Below, piece after piece: positions 1-11,856 of a stretch of DNA of 64,000 bases; the stretch's first letter is position 1, and each line of letters opens with the position of its first letter. This stretch comes from Hormiphora californensis (lineage: Eukaryota; Ctenophora; Tentaculata; Cydippida; Pleurobrachiidae), in NCBI GenBank assembly GCA_020137815.1, contig CM035359.1, positions 7,990,882-8,054,881 on the forward strand, in the 5' to 3' direction. The position numbers and the translations under genes were made by a program. The notes under the pieces were generated by a model. It was not told the origin of the DNA, did no database searches, and worked only from the letters and a program-made list of their open reading frames with translations.

Positions 1-857
1 ACTGAAAAGGGCAGACAAACATCACCTTGAAGGTTTCTGTGACATACCAAGGGGTGGAAGAGATTGCACTGGTCTCCTGTATCACACCCATTAGGGGGGG
101 TAGTACCATGTTTAATAAACTTCCAACATTTAACTGGATGTAGGTACTTACATAACTCGCCACGAATCACCTTACGGCCTGAGTTGCCATGTGGGCATTT
201 GCCTGCTTGGTAACGCCTACAAAGTTCGGTGGGTGGTTTGTTAATGCGTGCTATCTCTTCAGACATGCGGCGGACAGCATCATCATTGAGAGGGTCGGCT
301 GTGATTGGTGGAGGGGGCTGGTAGAGGGGATCGGATGGGTCTAGTACCGAGGTGTTATCTTGTTCCTCGGGTGTGATATCAGTGTTGTCGTGTGTAGCAC
401 TGGTTGGAACCTCAGGGGGTGTAGAGGTGATGTCGGGTGGAACACTGGTTTGAATATCAGGAGGTGTAGATGATATATGGGGAGTTTTCTGTTTTCTTGG
501 GGGTATGAGGGAGGTTTTAACTTGGCATGTGTCACACAACCAAAACAAACCGGCAGACTGAGCAGGATCTGATGGAGGGTGGGATGATTTCAGCTGCAGA
601 AGGGTGGGGCAATTGTGTGAAGGCTTGAAACACCGGAAACAGAGAAAAGGGGGGTCATCAATCGGTGTGTACTGTGTTTTACAAACGCCGCACAAGCAGG
701 GCAGGGTGGCATTGAGGGCAAGGGTGACACGAGTGGAGAGGCTCGCTTTGGTATACAATTTGTCGCCATTAGGGTCGGCGAGAGGAATCTTGAGATACTC
801 AGCACAAGCTTCAAGGTCAGGCAACTCAAATCGAGAGGAATTGTAAATCTTGGACAT
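1..857 (-). CDS. Non-LTR retrotransposon ORF1 protein, partial (PHD-like and CCCH zinc fingers)
   Basis: The minus strand is open from an ATG at 855-857 to the window edge, about 285 codons without a stop. It stays open upstream into the GT repeat, so the true start may lie further up. Residues 56-111 carry a PHD-like cysteine array (C56-x2-C59, C73-x2-C76, H81, C83, C108-x2-C111). A Pro/Thr-rich linker follows. Residues about 210-275 hold two CCCH-type fingers (C-x7-C-x14-C-x3-H and C-x13-C-x5-C-x3-H). PHD-like fingers are known in ORF1 of CR1-type LINEs, where ORF1 binds the element RNA. The CCCH pair also suits RNA binding. The C-terminus and ORF2 would lie beyond position 1. A host zinc-finger gene is possible but less likely among these repeats. 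Confidence 0.62.
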   Translation of the reverse strand, partial: MSKIYNSSRFELPDLEACAEYLKIPLADPNGDKLYTKASLSTRVTLALNATLPCLCGVCKTQYTPIDDPPFLCFRCFKPSHNCPTLLQLKSSHPPSDPAQSAGLFWLCDTCQVKTSLIPPRKQKTPHISSTPPDIQTSVPPDITSTPPEVPTSATHDNTDITPEEQDNTSVLDPSDPLYQPPPPITADPLNDDAVRRMSEEIARINKPPTELCRRYQAGKCPHGNSGRKVIRGELCKYLHPVKCWKFIKHGTTPPNGCDTGDQCNLFHPLVCHRNLQGDVCLPFS

Positions 858-974
858 AGCAGCAATAGTAAGGTCCGGCTTGAAAGAACTAATTATATTC
901 TTTATCTTTGCGGGGGCACGTTGAAGATTTATATCTTGCACGATAGGTGAGACGAGCAACGTACAAGATAAGAA

Positions 975-2060
<1,086 letters not shown>

Positions 2061-2299
2061 CTAAAGTCGGATTTTTTGAAACTCTCGCCCCCCTGGGTGG
2101 CGCGCGAGTTTTTATTTGCGTGTCGGAAACTTTTTTCGCTCTCACGCCTTTGTTTCTTGACCAATTTCGTCAAACCAAATTTTTACGGACTCACAAAATT
2201 ATGCTCTTTCCGATAATATGCGTTTTTTTGCAGAAAAGTGAGAGCAAGTGGGGGCTGTCACGCACAAATACGACGCCGTGCGTGAAAATCCGACTTTAG
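2061..2299. repeat. Small MITE-like element with 15-bp inverted ends
   Basis: CTAAAGTCGGATTTT at 2061-2075 is inverted at 2285-2299. The 239-bp interior is non-coding. I could not identify a clear target duplication. Confidence 0.5.
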
Positions 2300-2611
2300 A
2301 ATGTAAGATGTTCTAGAAGACAAGTCGGGTGGGCAGATAAGACCATTTGTTAGCTGTTACACGCGATAAGCGACTTAGTGCACCAAAACACAAGGATTGT
2401 CTCTGTAGTGTGGTGTTTAGCAATGTCCGCTATATTGAGAGAGGTGGGTGGGGAGGCGGGCGCGGGGTGAAGGTGTGGGAGGAGGGGTCAAGCAAAAGTG
2501 AAACGAACTGCAACGTAACGGACGAGTAATTCCCATAGGACGTTCTGGAAATGCAATGTGTAGTACTAGTGTGTGTAGTACTAGTAATATTATATTCAAA
2601 AATATTTGCAG

Positions 2612-2742
2612 GTTATAGCAGTTACTCGTCTCGAAACTTGGCAGAGCTAAGGTACGGAGACTACATAATTGTGGATTGTAGTGAATCGATTCATAGTGTC
2701 AGTAGTGATCAAAGTTCTGATGGACTTGCTCGGAATCTGCCG
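2612..2742 (+). CDS. Exon A of a C-type lectin/sushi gene (131 nt)
   Basis: An intron-like AT-rich tract ends in TTTGCAG at 2605-2611, and a strong donor GTAAGA follows at 2743. Only one frame is open: entry in phase 2 (two bases finish a codon) and 43 codons ending in phase 0 with Asn-Leu-Pro. The peptide has an LRYGDYIIVDC core with a single Cys, and I cannot assign it to a domain. It could be the region before the lectin domain or a diverged sushi half. It is tied to the gene by its strand and by its phase-0 end, which fits exon B at 15285. The intron after it is 12,542 bp. The first exons and signal peptide were not found. Confidence 0.55.
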
Positions 2743-3427
2743 GTAAGACATGATTTTATTTCAGAATTATTTTGGAACTATCAGACAATAATATAATCAA
2801 TAAATCACTCAAAACACAGTTCCACGCATCCCACACTGACTGGAATACTCCAGACAGAGCAACTAAGGGCTGCGTACAGTTTAAGATTTATAAAAGATAA
2901 AAATATGCGTTTTCACACACGTATACTTGTTAAGAAAACACGAGAGGGAGGGGAGGGAAATCGGCACGGGTAACCAAACGGGAAGAATGCCCCAATCGGC
3001 AAAGTGGTGGTGACCTTCAACTATGGCTCATGCAACTATGGCTCATAGAATCTATGAGCCATAGATGCATGCAACTATGACTCATAGATTCTATGAGCCA
3101 TATATGCATACAACTATGGCTCATAGAAATGTGATCTGATTAGGTTTTATGAGCCTAGCTAGTGAGAGTGAGAGGGACGTGAGTGACACGTGAGTGACAC
3201 GTGAGAGGCACGTGAGAGATCGAATCATATAATATTGAATGAGCACAATATGAATAATGAGCACAAATGTAAACGATTTACATAATAATAAATCTAATAT
3301 TACATAATTAAAATTACACTATCAGTTCATCTTGGATATAATGGTAAAAGGGGTCCTTCTTTGGACAGTTCATAGAGCTTTTCACGTGAATCAGCAGCAC
3401 GATGTTTATTCAAATCTATGATCGGGT

Positions 3428-3795
3428 TGTTATGTTCTAACCCTCCCGAAACACAGTCTAGCCAGGCAATGATTTGATTTGAAAAAGGATAAAAATCGAT
3501 ATACAATATATAAAGACAATATCCCGGTTGGCTCCTATTGACGGAGTGTCAATATAGACTGAGCGCTTACACCTCAAAATACTATAAAATTCACACACAG
3601 ACAGTTCTCGCACACTACGGACAAACAGACTAATATAGTATACTTTTAATAGCTAAATAAAATAGAAATGGCTATAAGGCTATTCACACTAGACTAGATG
3701 GTTAATTTTAATTCACTCATTAATGATAAAAATAATTACTTACCCTTGCCCATTTTTGCTAGTCCCCCACCCCTCCCCCATAATCCCCATCCAAA
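3428..3795. repeat. 368-bp insertion in the left foldback arm with a 10-bp target duplication
   Basis: ATGATCGGGT occurs at 3418-3427 and 3796-3805. The matching right arm (about 8085-8100) is uninterrupted and has the site once. The inserted DNA has no inverted ends and no ORF of note, so its class is unknown. Confidence 0.65.
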
Positions 3796-4021
3796 ATGAT
3801 CGGGTAGGTACTAAACAGCCGCCTTGCATTATCACTATCAGGATCCACAGTAAAAAACTCTCCAACAGGTCTGATTTTCGAGAAAGTAGTATAGGTAGGA
3901 TGTTCCCAGAAATTGCCTGGCTAAAGTTTCTGATCTTTCACACTCTTCCAAAACCTCCCGGTACTCGTTGAACGTTGTAGTGTTGTTAGTGACGTCGATA
4001 ACAGTTATAGCTAGTGAATCT

Positions 4022-5165
4022 ACTAACAAATTCTAATGAGCGGGATGGATATGTGACAGTGTCACATATCTACCCCCCCCCCTCACTGACACGATTCTGG
4101 GATGAGTCATTAGCAGAGTGAAATAATACGAGATACGAAACTTATGATTCGGGGGAGCTCATTAGCAGTGTGAGACGATACAGGATGTGGAACATGATTC
4201 GGGGAAGCTTATTGGGAGTGTTAGACGATAAAATGAAACACGATTCGGAGAATTTTTTATCGCTCTTTCTATCTATCTCTATCTCTATCGATCTCTATCT
4301 CTTTTTGTCAATTATCTTGGACTTGAGAACCAGATGAGGTGCCTACCATTATACTATAATGCGAGCTGACGCTACACACTTGGTGAGTTTAGTGCCCTTA
4401 TTTTTGGTAATAAGATCCTATCGGCTCGCCTCATTGTTTTTAGGAGGATATGTTGTTTTAGATGGAATGCGTTGGGTTTTATTTATTTTCGAGTCTTGCC
4501 AAACAGACCAAATTCAAACCATTCCATCTAAAACAACAACATATCCCCCTAAAAACAACGGGACTGAGCCGACATCTCTATTATAATTTGGAAATGTCGC
4601 TAGCAACCGTTTGTGCACGTGCAAATTGAAGAGGTTGTTAGGGGCGGGTTGGTTTATACTGCACGTGCAGATGGGTACAGCAAAAGGGCAGTACTGTACT
4701 GCTGGGCAGGGGGAGTGGGTATTTGAGATAACGAGCGCTGTAAATAAACGGGTTTTCTAGTCCAGATAAAAAAAGAAAAGGAGTTTTTGAGTAAGGGGGA
4801 AGAGTGTTCCCCCTTACTCAACAAAAAAGGAATATAGTATGGACAAAAATAAGGGCACCAAAGTTGCTTCCTCGCATTAGTATGGGTAGGTATCTCATCT
4901 GGTTCTCAAGATAATTGACAAAAAGAGATAGAGATAGATAGAAAGAGCGATAAAAACATTCTCCGAATCGTGTCTCATATCGTCTAACACTCCTAATAAG
5001 CTTCCCCGAATCATGTTCCATATACCGTATCGTCTCACACTGCTAATGAGCTCTCCCGAATCATAAGTTTCGTATCTCGTATCGTTTCACTCTGCTAATG
5101 ACGCATCCCAGAATCGTGTCAGTGAGGGGGGTGGATATGTGACACTGTCACATATCCATCACAGT
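4022..5165. repeat. Inner foldback with GATTCGGG-rich arms
   Basis: About 4030-4350 recurs inverted at about 4890-5165, including a TGTGACAGTGTCACAT palindrome at each outer edge and a TCTATCTC stretch at each inner edge. The loop holds a further short inverted pair (about 4430-4460 with 4525-4560) and a 29-bp scrap of the Helitron-like 5' end at 4575-4603. Confidence 0.7.
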
Positions 5166-5488
5166 GCTGCTTGCAGTCAAAATACGGTAACGCAAAATAC
5201 AGTAAGGAGACGTGCACGGTGCATAACACGCGGCAAAAAGTCCATGTGTCAGCACGTACTAGCGCCCTGATTGGTCACGGCTGCGCGTCGTCTTACTGTA
5301 TCTTCGTTTTCCATTACCGTTTTCCCACTACAAGCGACCGTGTCACGCTCATTAGAATTTGTTAGTGGATTCACTAGCTATAATTGTTATCGACGTCACT
5401 AACAACACTTCAACGAGTATCGGGAGGTTTTGGAAGAGTGTGAAAGATCAGAAACTTTAGCCAGGCAATTTCTTGGAATATCCTACCT

Positions 5489-6980
5489 TAGGCCAGTCAC
5501 TTTTTGCTTAATTGGTGAACTGAGACATAACAAAGGTTTTCCACTTGCATTGTACTCCTATGGGGTCCCAGAAACACCAGAAAAATTGTTCACTCCAACC
5601 GAGGTGAAGAAAGTGCCCCAAATGGCCACGCCCTTTTTGCCTGTATTTTCAGCCTTGACCAAAAATAGCAACATTGCTTTGGATTGGAGTAGAAACGTAA
5701 ATGAGGGCACTAAAATGTGTAGAATGAGCAGCAGAATCGATTGGTACCAAGCAGAAGTCGTTATCTCATCAGGTTCGAGAGATAATTGGATAATTAGGTA
5801 TGCGCATAACCGTTTTTGAGCCATATGGCTATAGCCGCTCAGGAGCGGTTTCAGAAATTTTGCTTCACAGGAGCTTGTTCAGCATATAAAATTTAGTGGG
5901 GGTATCAAATATGAAGTTTTTATTGCATAAGGTCAATGAGTTATTCATCTTTAAAGATCGAAAAATGAGGGTAAAAATGAAGGAAAATCGGCAGGTGCAC
6001 AGTTGCTCGACAGTCTATTTCTGGCTGCTATTTCTGGCTGCTATTTCTGGCTGCTATTTCTGGCTGCTAGACCTATTTCTGGCTGCTAGACCTATTTCTG
6101 GCTGCTAAATCTATTTCTGGCTGCAAGCAGCCAGAAATAGATTTTAGCAGCCAGAAACAGATCGTGATCAGAGTTCCCCGCCAATTGTCTTGCTATAAAC
6201 AGTGTTTATGACGGTGGAGACGGTGTAGTCCTCAGTCGGGCGCTGCTGCTGGACGTGTTGGCGAGGAAGATGGTGGTCGCATATGAACTGGTCCACTATG
6301 GTCCTCTCGATGTGCGTATTCGGGTTGCAGGTTTACGGTCCTCGATACCTTGCAGCCAGAAATAGATTTAGCAGCCAGAAATAGGTCTTGCAGCCAGAAA
6401 TAGGTCTAGCAGCCAGAAATAGCAGCCAGAAATAGACTGTCGAGCAACTGTGCACCTGCCGGAAAATGACCAAATTTCGACTTTTTACCCCCATTTTTCG
6501 ATCTTTAAAGTTGAATAACTCATTGACCTTATGCAATAAAAACTTCATATTTGATACCCCCACTAAATTTTATATGCTGAACAAGCTCCTGTGAAGCAAA
6601 ATTTCTGAAACCGCTCCTGAGCGGCTATAGCCATATGGCTCAAAAACGGTTATGCGCATACCTAATTATCCAATTATCTCTCGAACCTGATGAGATAACG
6701 ACTTCTGCTTGGTACCAATCGATTCTGCTGCTCATTCTACACATTTTAGTGCCCTCATTTACGTTTCTACTCCAATCCAAAGCAAAGTTGCTATTTTTGG
6801 TCAAGGCTGAAAATACAGGCAAAAAGGGCGTGGCCATTTGGGGCACTTTCTTCACCTCGGTTGGAGTGAACAATTTTTCTGGTGTTTCTGGGACCCCATA
6901 GGAGTACAATGCAAGTGGAAAACCTTTGTTATGTCTCAGTTCACCAAACGGCCCCAAAATGACAAAAAATGACTGGCCTA
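5489..6980. mobile_element. Foldback element, 1.49 kb, possible 4-bp target duplication
   Basis: The ends TAGGCCAGTCA and its complement open arms of about 620 bp (5489-6110 and 6345-6980), with a GC-richer loop of about 230 bp. ACCT flanks both ends (5485-5488, 6981-6984). The inner arms are tandem copies of a 'tatttctggctgc' unit. The paired ORFs of 129, 105 and 88 codons only mirror the two arms. No transposase is visible. Confidence 0.75.
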
Positions 6981-6984
6981 ACCT

Positions 6985-7550
6985 AGGGTAAACTGGGGCA
7001 ATTCGAACAACCGGGGCAATTCGAACAATGTACCTACTGCCCGTCTCTCACCTAGTTAAGCTATCATAATGACGTCATCCTATCTCCAGAAGAAAACTGC
7101 TCGTTCGAGCCTGCCCGTTACCACTAAATAGACTCTAGATCCGGTTTAAGTTGGTCAATTTCCGATTTGAAAAAAACCAGCTGAAAGCTAATAATATTAG
7201 CTTTCAGATGGTATAAAAAATTATCTAAATATTCGCATGTTTTCATTACAAATTCTGGTAAATTAAGATTATCGGGGCAATTCGAACCACCGGGGAAATT
7301 CGAACCGGGGCAATTTGGTTAGTGAACCGGGCCAATGATGTGCAGTTCTTTGTACCACGTGATACCGGGGCAATTAGAACTAGAACGACCAGCGTGTAGA
7401 TTGCGTGGAGATTACATTGTTCGAATTGCACCCACCTCTATCAACACAAGGCGGGAATCTTCTTCTGGTGTTGTGAGGACGTTCACGTGACTCCCACGTG
7501 ACGAAATAAAGCACTCCTATTGGTGTTGTCCGAATTGCCCCGGTACCATT
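6985..7550. repeat. Element rich in GGGGCAATTCG motifs
   Basis: The motif CCGGGGCAATTCGAAC or close variants recur about six times in both orientations between 6990 and 7545, the last one inverted. The left edge 'agggtaaactgggg' resembles the arm of the palindrome at 7919-8000, so the two may be related. No ORF is supported. Confidence 0.55.
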
Positions 7551-7747
7551 TTTTCCGACCAAAATTTTTAAATTAGTTATTTAGTTTTAAAGTAAATGAT
7601 GGTCCCTAGAGTTGAAATTTATCTTATTTGAAAGATAAATAATGAACTTTAATCCTATATAATTTTTTTCATTGTATCTTTTTTTAAATGGGAGTGAGAA
7701 CCGATTTAAAAAACTCTCCAACAGGTCTGATTTTCGAGAAAGTAGTA

Positions 7748-7919
7748 CAGTCGAACCCCGATTTACCGGGCCCCGATTTACCGGAACCCCGATTTACCGG
7801 AAGTAAAATCTTCCCCCGATTTAGGAAATTAACGGTATATCGCCCCGATATACCGGGCACCCCGATTTACCGGGCAAAACCCTTTCCCCCGAGCATCCCG
7901 GTAAATCGGGGTCCGACTG
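7748..7919. repeat. pogo/Tigger-like MITE, 172 bp
   Basis: It starts with CAGTCGAACCCCGATTTA, ends with its near complement and is flanked by TA (7746-7747 and 7920-7921). The interior repeats 'ccccgatttaccgg'. A TA duplication with CAG ends fits the Tc1/mariner-pogo group. The un-inserted site is visible at about 3888 (agtagtatagg). Relatives lie at 22,230 and 62,118. Confidence 0.7.
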
Positions 7920-8000
7920 TATAGGGTAAACCGGGGCAAAATGGTTAACTTTTTACTTAAAAGTAAAAAGTTAACCATTTTGCCCCGGTTTACCCTATAC
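7919..8000. repeat. Perfect palindrome with 40-bp arms and a 2-nt loop
   Basis: Positions 7919-7958 and 7961-8000 are exact reverse complements separated by AA. It lies directly beside the pogo-like MITE and shares 'agggtaaac' with the element at 6985. Confidence 0.92.
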
Positions 8001-8527
8001 TACTTTCTCGAAAATCAGACCTGTTGGAGAGTTTTTTACTGTGGATCCTGATAGTGATAATGCAAGGCGGCTGTTTAGTACCTACCCGATCATAGATTTG
8101 AATAAACATCGTGTTAAGGAGCTGCTGATTCACGTGAAAAGCTCTATGAACTGTCCAAAGAAGGACCCCTTTTACCATTATATCCAAGATGAACTGATAG
8201 TGTAATTTTAATTATGTAATATTAGATTTATTATTATGTAAATCGTTTACATTTGTGCTCATTATTCATATTGTGCTCATTCAATATTATATGATTCGAT
8301 CTCTCACGTGTCACTCACGTGTCACTCACGTGTCACGCACGTGTCACTCACGTGTCACTCACTCTCACTAGCTTTAGCTCATAGAACCTAATCAGATCAC
8401 ATTTCTATGAGCCATAGTTGTATGCATCTACGACTCATAGAATCTATGAGCCATAGTTGCATGCATCTATGGCTCATAGATTCTATGAGCCATAGTTGCA
8501 TGAGCCATAGTTGTAGGTAATCGTCGT

Positions 8528-9720
8528 TATACAGCTGATTGAAAGTTGCAGGAAGAGCCAAATTCATGCATGTCTTTGGCTAGGACTAGTTGGACTGTCT
8601 CCCCTGACAGGGGCACCTTCTAGATTTTGCGATGCCATCCTCTGGTCTAGGACCAGTGCTACATGTGGGTTCATGTAGCATCACGGAGTGACGCATGCAA
8701 CGTCCGGCCGTTCATAAGGGGTAAAGTCGGGTTCCTACCCAGGTTAGCGGTTCCCGAGAAGTAAGAGGGTAAGTGTATTCGTCCTGTGGGCGTCACTGCT
8801 GCACAGGTTGACGTTTGATTAGGTTGTTATAAGGCGATGATCGTTGCTTATGCGAAGAGTAGGTAGCTTGGTAAAATTGTACCAGTCTAGCTGGTAACTT
8901 TCATGAGGTCCAGTGGCAGTGTCAGTGCCGGTAAGCGTGATGTCTCTTTGCCTCAAAGACTTTGAGGCATTACAGCGGTCCCATATGATTTTCTACCGCC
9001 CCCGCATGGAAATTTTGCTGAGGGTGGTTGGTAGACGGGCTACCAGTAAGCGTGTTGTCTCATTGAGGCAAAACGACGGTCCCACATGATTTTCTACCGC
9101 CCCCAGCGTGGAAATTTTGCTGAGGGTGGTTGGTAGACGGGCTACCAGAAAGCCACCAGCTTGGAAAGCCCTTTATCCCGACCCAAGGCTGGGAGGTCGG
9201 GAGGGTAAAGGAAGAGAGGTCTCTCTGAAGAAGTCAGAGAGGGGAAGTGGGCGGTATGAGGTGGTAAGGAACAGCAAGGACAAGGGACACAAAAACCAGG
9301 GTAAAAAGGTGGCAAAGAAACAAAAGGGGAGAAAACTAAAACTATCTATGCACCAACGAAAAAATGATGTGCATGGTGGATGGGAGTGTGTAAAGTAAAA
9401 TAAAAAATAGTAACAACACATACTGAATGCACCATCAAAAGAATGAATTGCATGGTTGATGGGGGTAAAAGTGAATGAGTAAAACAGTGTCCAGGGATTC
9501 AGCCCTGTGGCCCTGCACACTGAGTAGTCGATTAACTGTGCTCGGCCAGCCCTACTGGTCGGGGACTGTTGCCCGGGGCGGCCCAAAACGTGGAGGAGAC
9601 AGTGGTTGACCGGACCCTCCGCCCCATCATACGACCTTAAACCAAGCGGCATTCGACAGATAATTGTCTCGTGCATGTACCCATCTGGGTGGTGACTCTC
9701 AATCTTACCTATGACGCGTG
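8528..9720 (-). repeat. Retroelement UTR-like fragment
   Basis: Positions 8528-8575 match the edge of the foldback arm near 44,000. The stretch around 9108-9200, including 'ctgacccaaggctgggagg'-type sequence, matches the tandem units at 49,890-50,070 inside a LINE that reads on the minus strand. This suggests a related element in the same orientation. Two near-copies of about 65 bp occur at about 8998-9050 and 9098-9150. A 96-codon + frame (9108-9398) is basic but has no recognisable domain, and I do not call it a gene. Confidence 0.45.
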
Positions 9721-10195
9721 CAATGACGTCACGAGTGACGTCATTGCGCAAGACCGACTAACTTTTTTAAACGCCTCTAGCACCCTGAAGACGTGTTCCA
9801 ATATCTGATTTGACGAAAAATCGTTACCGGCAAATCGTCTGAACTTGCAGATACAATTTAGCAAATTTTCGTAGCTTATCATTCTGATCCCTTAAATCGC
9901 GTCGGAAGTCAAAAATTTGTCGTAAAATTCAGCAAATTGAACGTTTATCGAGCAAAAACTCCCTTTCCTGACCACTGTGATCAATGAAACTTTACAAATT
10001 TCTTTGGGGTATTGATTCAAAATATATCGTGATGCCATTACGTCGTTACGACGTCAATAATTACGTCAAATGACGTCACAATGACGTCAAAAATACGATG
10101 TTCACAGAAATTCGTCTATTTTCTTATATAACGGATCATGTCGACAATATTACATCATGAAATAATGTCATGCTGCGATTAGAAAACAAAAAGGG
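9721..10195. repeat. TGACGTCA-rich repeat, related to 47.5-48.9 kb
   Basis: It contains many TGACGTCA-type motifs (9725-9750, 10,020-10,095) and a 'caccctgaagacg' start, like the inverted arms at 47,560-47,900 and 48,580-48,860. No ORF was found. The motif matches a CRE-like consensus, but here it looks like part of a repeat family. Confidence 0.5.
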
Positions 10196-10302
10196 ACCTA
10201 AATTAAGCCAAAAACTAATTGAAATTAGTTGGCGGGAAAGGTGGCCCACTTACACCTTTGCCTGCTGCCGGGATCAGAGATATAAGAGGTGAGACAGAGA
10301 GG

Positions 10303-10380
<78 letters not shown>

Positions 10381-10741
10381 GACAGAGAGAGAGAGACAGA
10401 GAGGGAGAAAAGACAGAGACAAACATACAGACACGTACACAGACAGTAGACACAGAGAGGAAAGAGACAGAGAAAAGAGAGGGATAGAAAAAACAGGAAT
10501 AAGTTACCCTCGTTATATAAAAGATTGAGATACCGAGGAAGAGAATGAGAGTTCGTGCGCGTGGTGATACCCGGCAGCAACAAAAGGTGTAAGTGGGCTT
10601 GGTGACATAGACACCGTGCGCGACCAAGATTGAGCTCACACACATATGTGCGAGCTCGATCTCGCACGCACTAGGTGTCAATGTCACCAATAAGTGGGCC
10701 ACCTTTCCCGCCAACTAATTTCAATTAGTTTTGGCTTAATA
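10196..10741. repeat. Hairpin MITE containing a GA microsatellite
   Basis: The inverted ends (about 45 bp, 'ttaagccaaaaactaatt' outward) lie at 10,204-10,250 and 10,690-10,738. Inside are a (GA)n tract at 10,309-10,373 and a second inverted piece (about 10,560-10,690). The same termini occur at 47,298-47,493 and 50,655-50,697. The Ser/Leu- and Arg/Glu-repeat frames are read-throughs of the GA tract. Confidence 0.7.
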
Positions 10742-11848
10742 TGTAATATAACTTTTTCATAAATATTGATCCAACAGAAATTACCCACAATTAACAACAA
10801 GAATAACTGCATTATGTTTCATAATGCTATGTTTCCCCGCCAACCTTTATTTTCATAACCATCTAATGGGAAGGCGGGACAGGCATTTCCGATCATCTAT
10901 GAATCAGTCAAACCGTATAGAACAAATCATTGTGTTTTAGTAGCACTAAATTGCATGCCACATTGCGCGGCTCACATTTCCTGAAAACGTGCCATTGAAG
11001 TATTTGATGAAGGAGCAACATCGTTGTCCCTCGCAACTGAGCGGGTTACGTTACAAAAAAGCGTGACACTTCACTAGTATGTAAAATAAAATTGTCGAAT
11101 TCTAAACCCCTATGCCTTTTTACAAAAGGCATCCGGGTGAATGCCTTCGGCATTCACCGGGCGGGGAAAAAATATCTCAGTGATGGATGGGTCGAATTTG
11201 AGCAGCAAAATGGCAAAATGCTCAGTGAACTAATCTCTAATACCTTCATTTCGACAGTTCACTAGTATTTCTAGTCAATTACCGCATTTCATTCACTAAA
11301 TGCTTGATCGCTCATTTAAAACCCACTATCACGCACCATCGCACTAAACTGTGTATTCGCTCAATAAAAGAAAATCACAAAAATTGCGTAAACTGTTGTT
11401 TCACTTCTAATTTTATGCTGATCACAATTCACTCATTCAATGTTTTTATTTAAGATTCGTTAATGATTTCATTCCAAACACATTCATGATTCATTCATAA
11501 TTTGTTAATGTTTCATATGTTTATATATTGTACATGTCCACCTTATTTTATCATTGATGAGAATATTATATAATGATTTGATTTGATTAGCTTTGATTGA
11601 TTGTTACTGAGAACAATTTAATTTTAAGATCTAGAAGTATGATTTCATATTCTTTCACCGACGACAGACAGAAGACGATATGGTGGTGATTCCGAAAGGA
11701 TGATCCGGCACTATGCTGTCTCGCCTGTTCGGCGAGACTTGGCTGTGTGACTGTTTACAGTCCCAGATGAGTGGTCCAAACCAAACCAAACCTACAAAAA
11801 ACTTGTCCAGTTCTGATTCTGTTCACTCTCACTCGGTCAGCACAGTTG
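10742..11848. other. Intron sequence without a recognised gene
   Basis: AT-rich DNA with a short stem at 11,108-11,165 (two small inverted pairs around 'aaaggcat' and 'gaatgcc'). No exon-like open block with good splice borders was found. Confidence 0.45.
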
Positions 11849-11856
11849 AAAATAAT

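Larger units (their letters stand above)
3010..8510. repeat. Nested foldback complex, 5.5 kb
   Basis: Left arm segments (3010-3427, then about 3801-3895) recur inverted at about 7995-8510. The ends carry clusters of the near-palindrome CTATGGCTCATAG (3013-3130 and 8395-8510). Next to them is a 10-bp minisatellite containing CACGTG (about 3176-3215 and 8300-8365). Inside lie a second inverted pair (about 3900-4350 with 4890-5490), a complete foldback (5489-6980), a GGGGCAATTCG-rich element, a pogo-like MITE and a perfect palindrome. A 40-bp piece of the arm (about 7707-7747) occurs again in direct orientation. None of the ORFs here look genuine. Confidence 0.8.

Noticed and set aside
5430-6957. 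129- and 105-codon frames sharing the same peptide
   Set aside because: Same cause: arms of the 5,489-6,980 foldback. No domain, and no codon-level sign of selection that I can see.
10215-10714. 150-codon Ser/Leu-rich frame resembling a membrane protein
   Set aside because: It reads through a GA microsatellite inside a MITE; opposite strands give similar frames.
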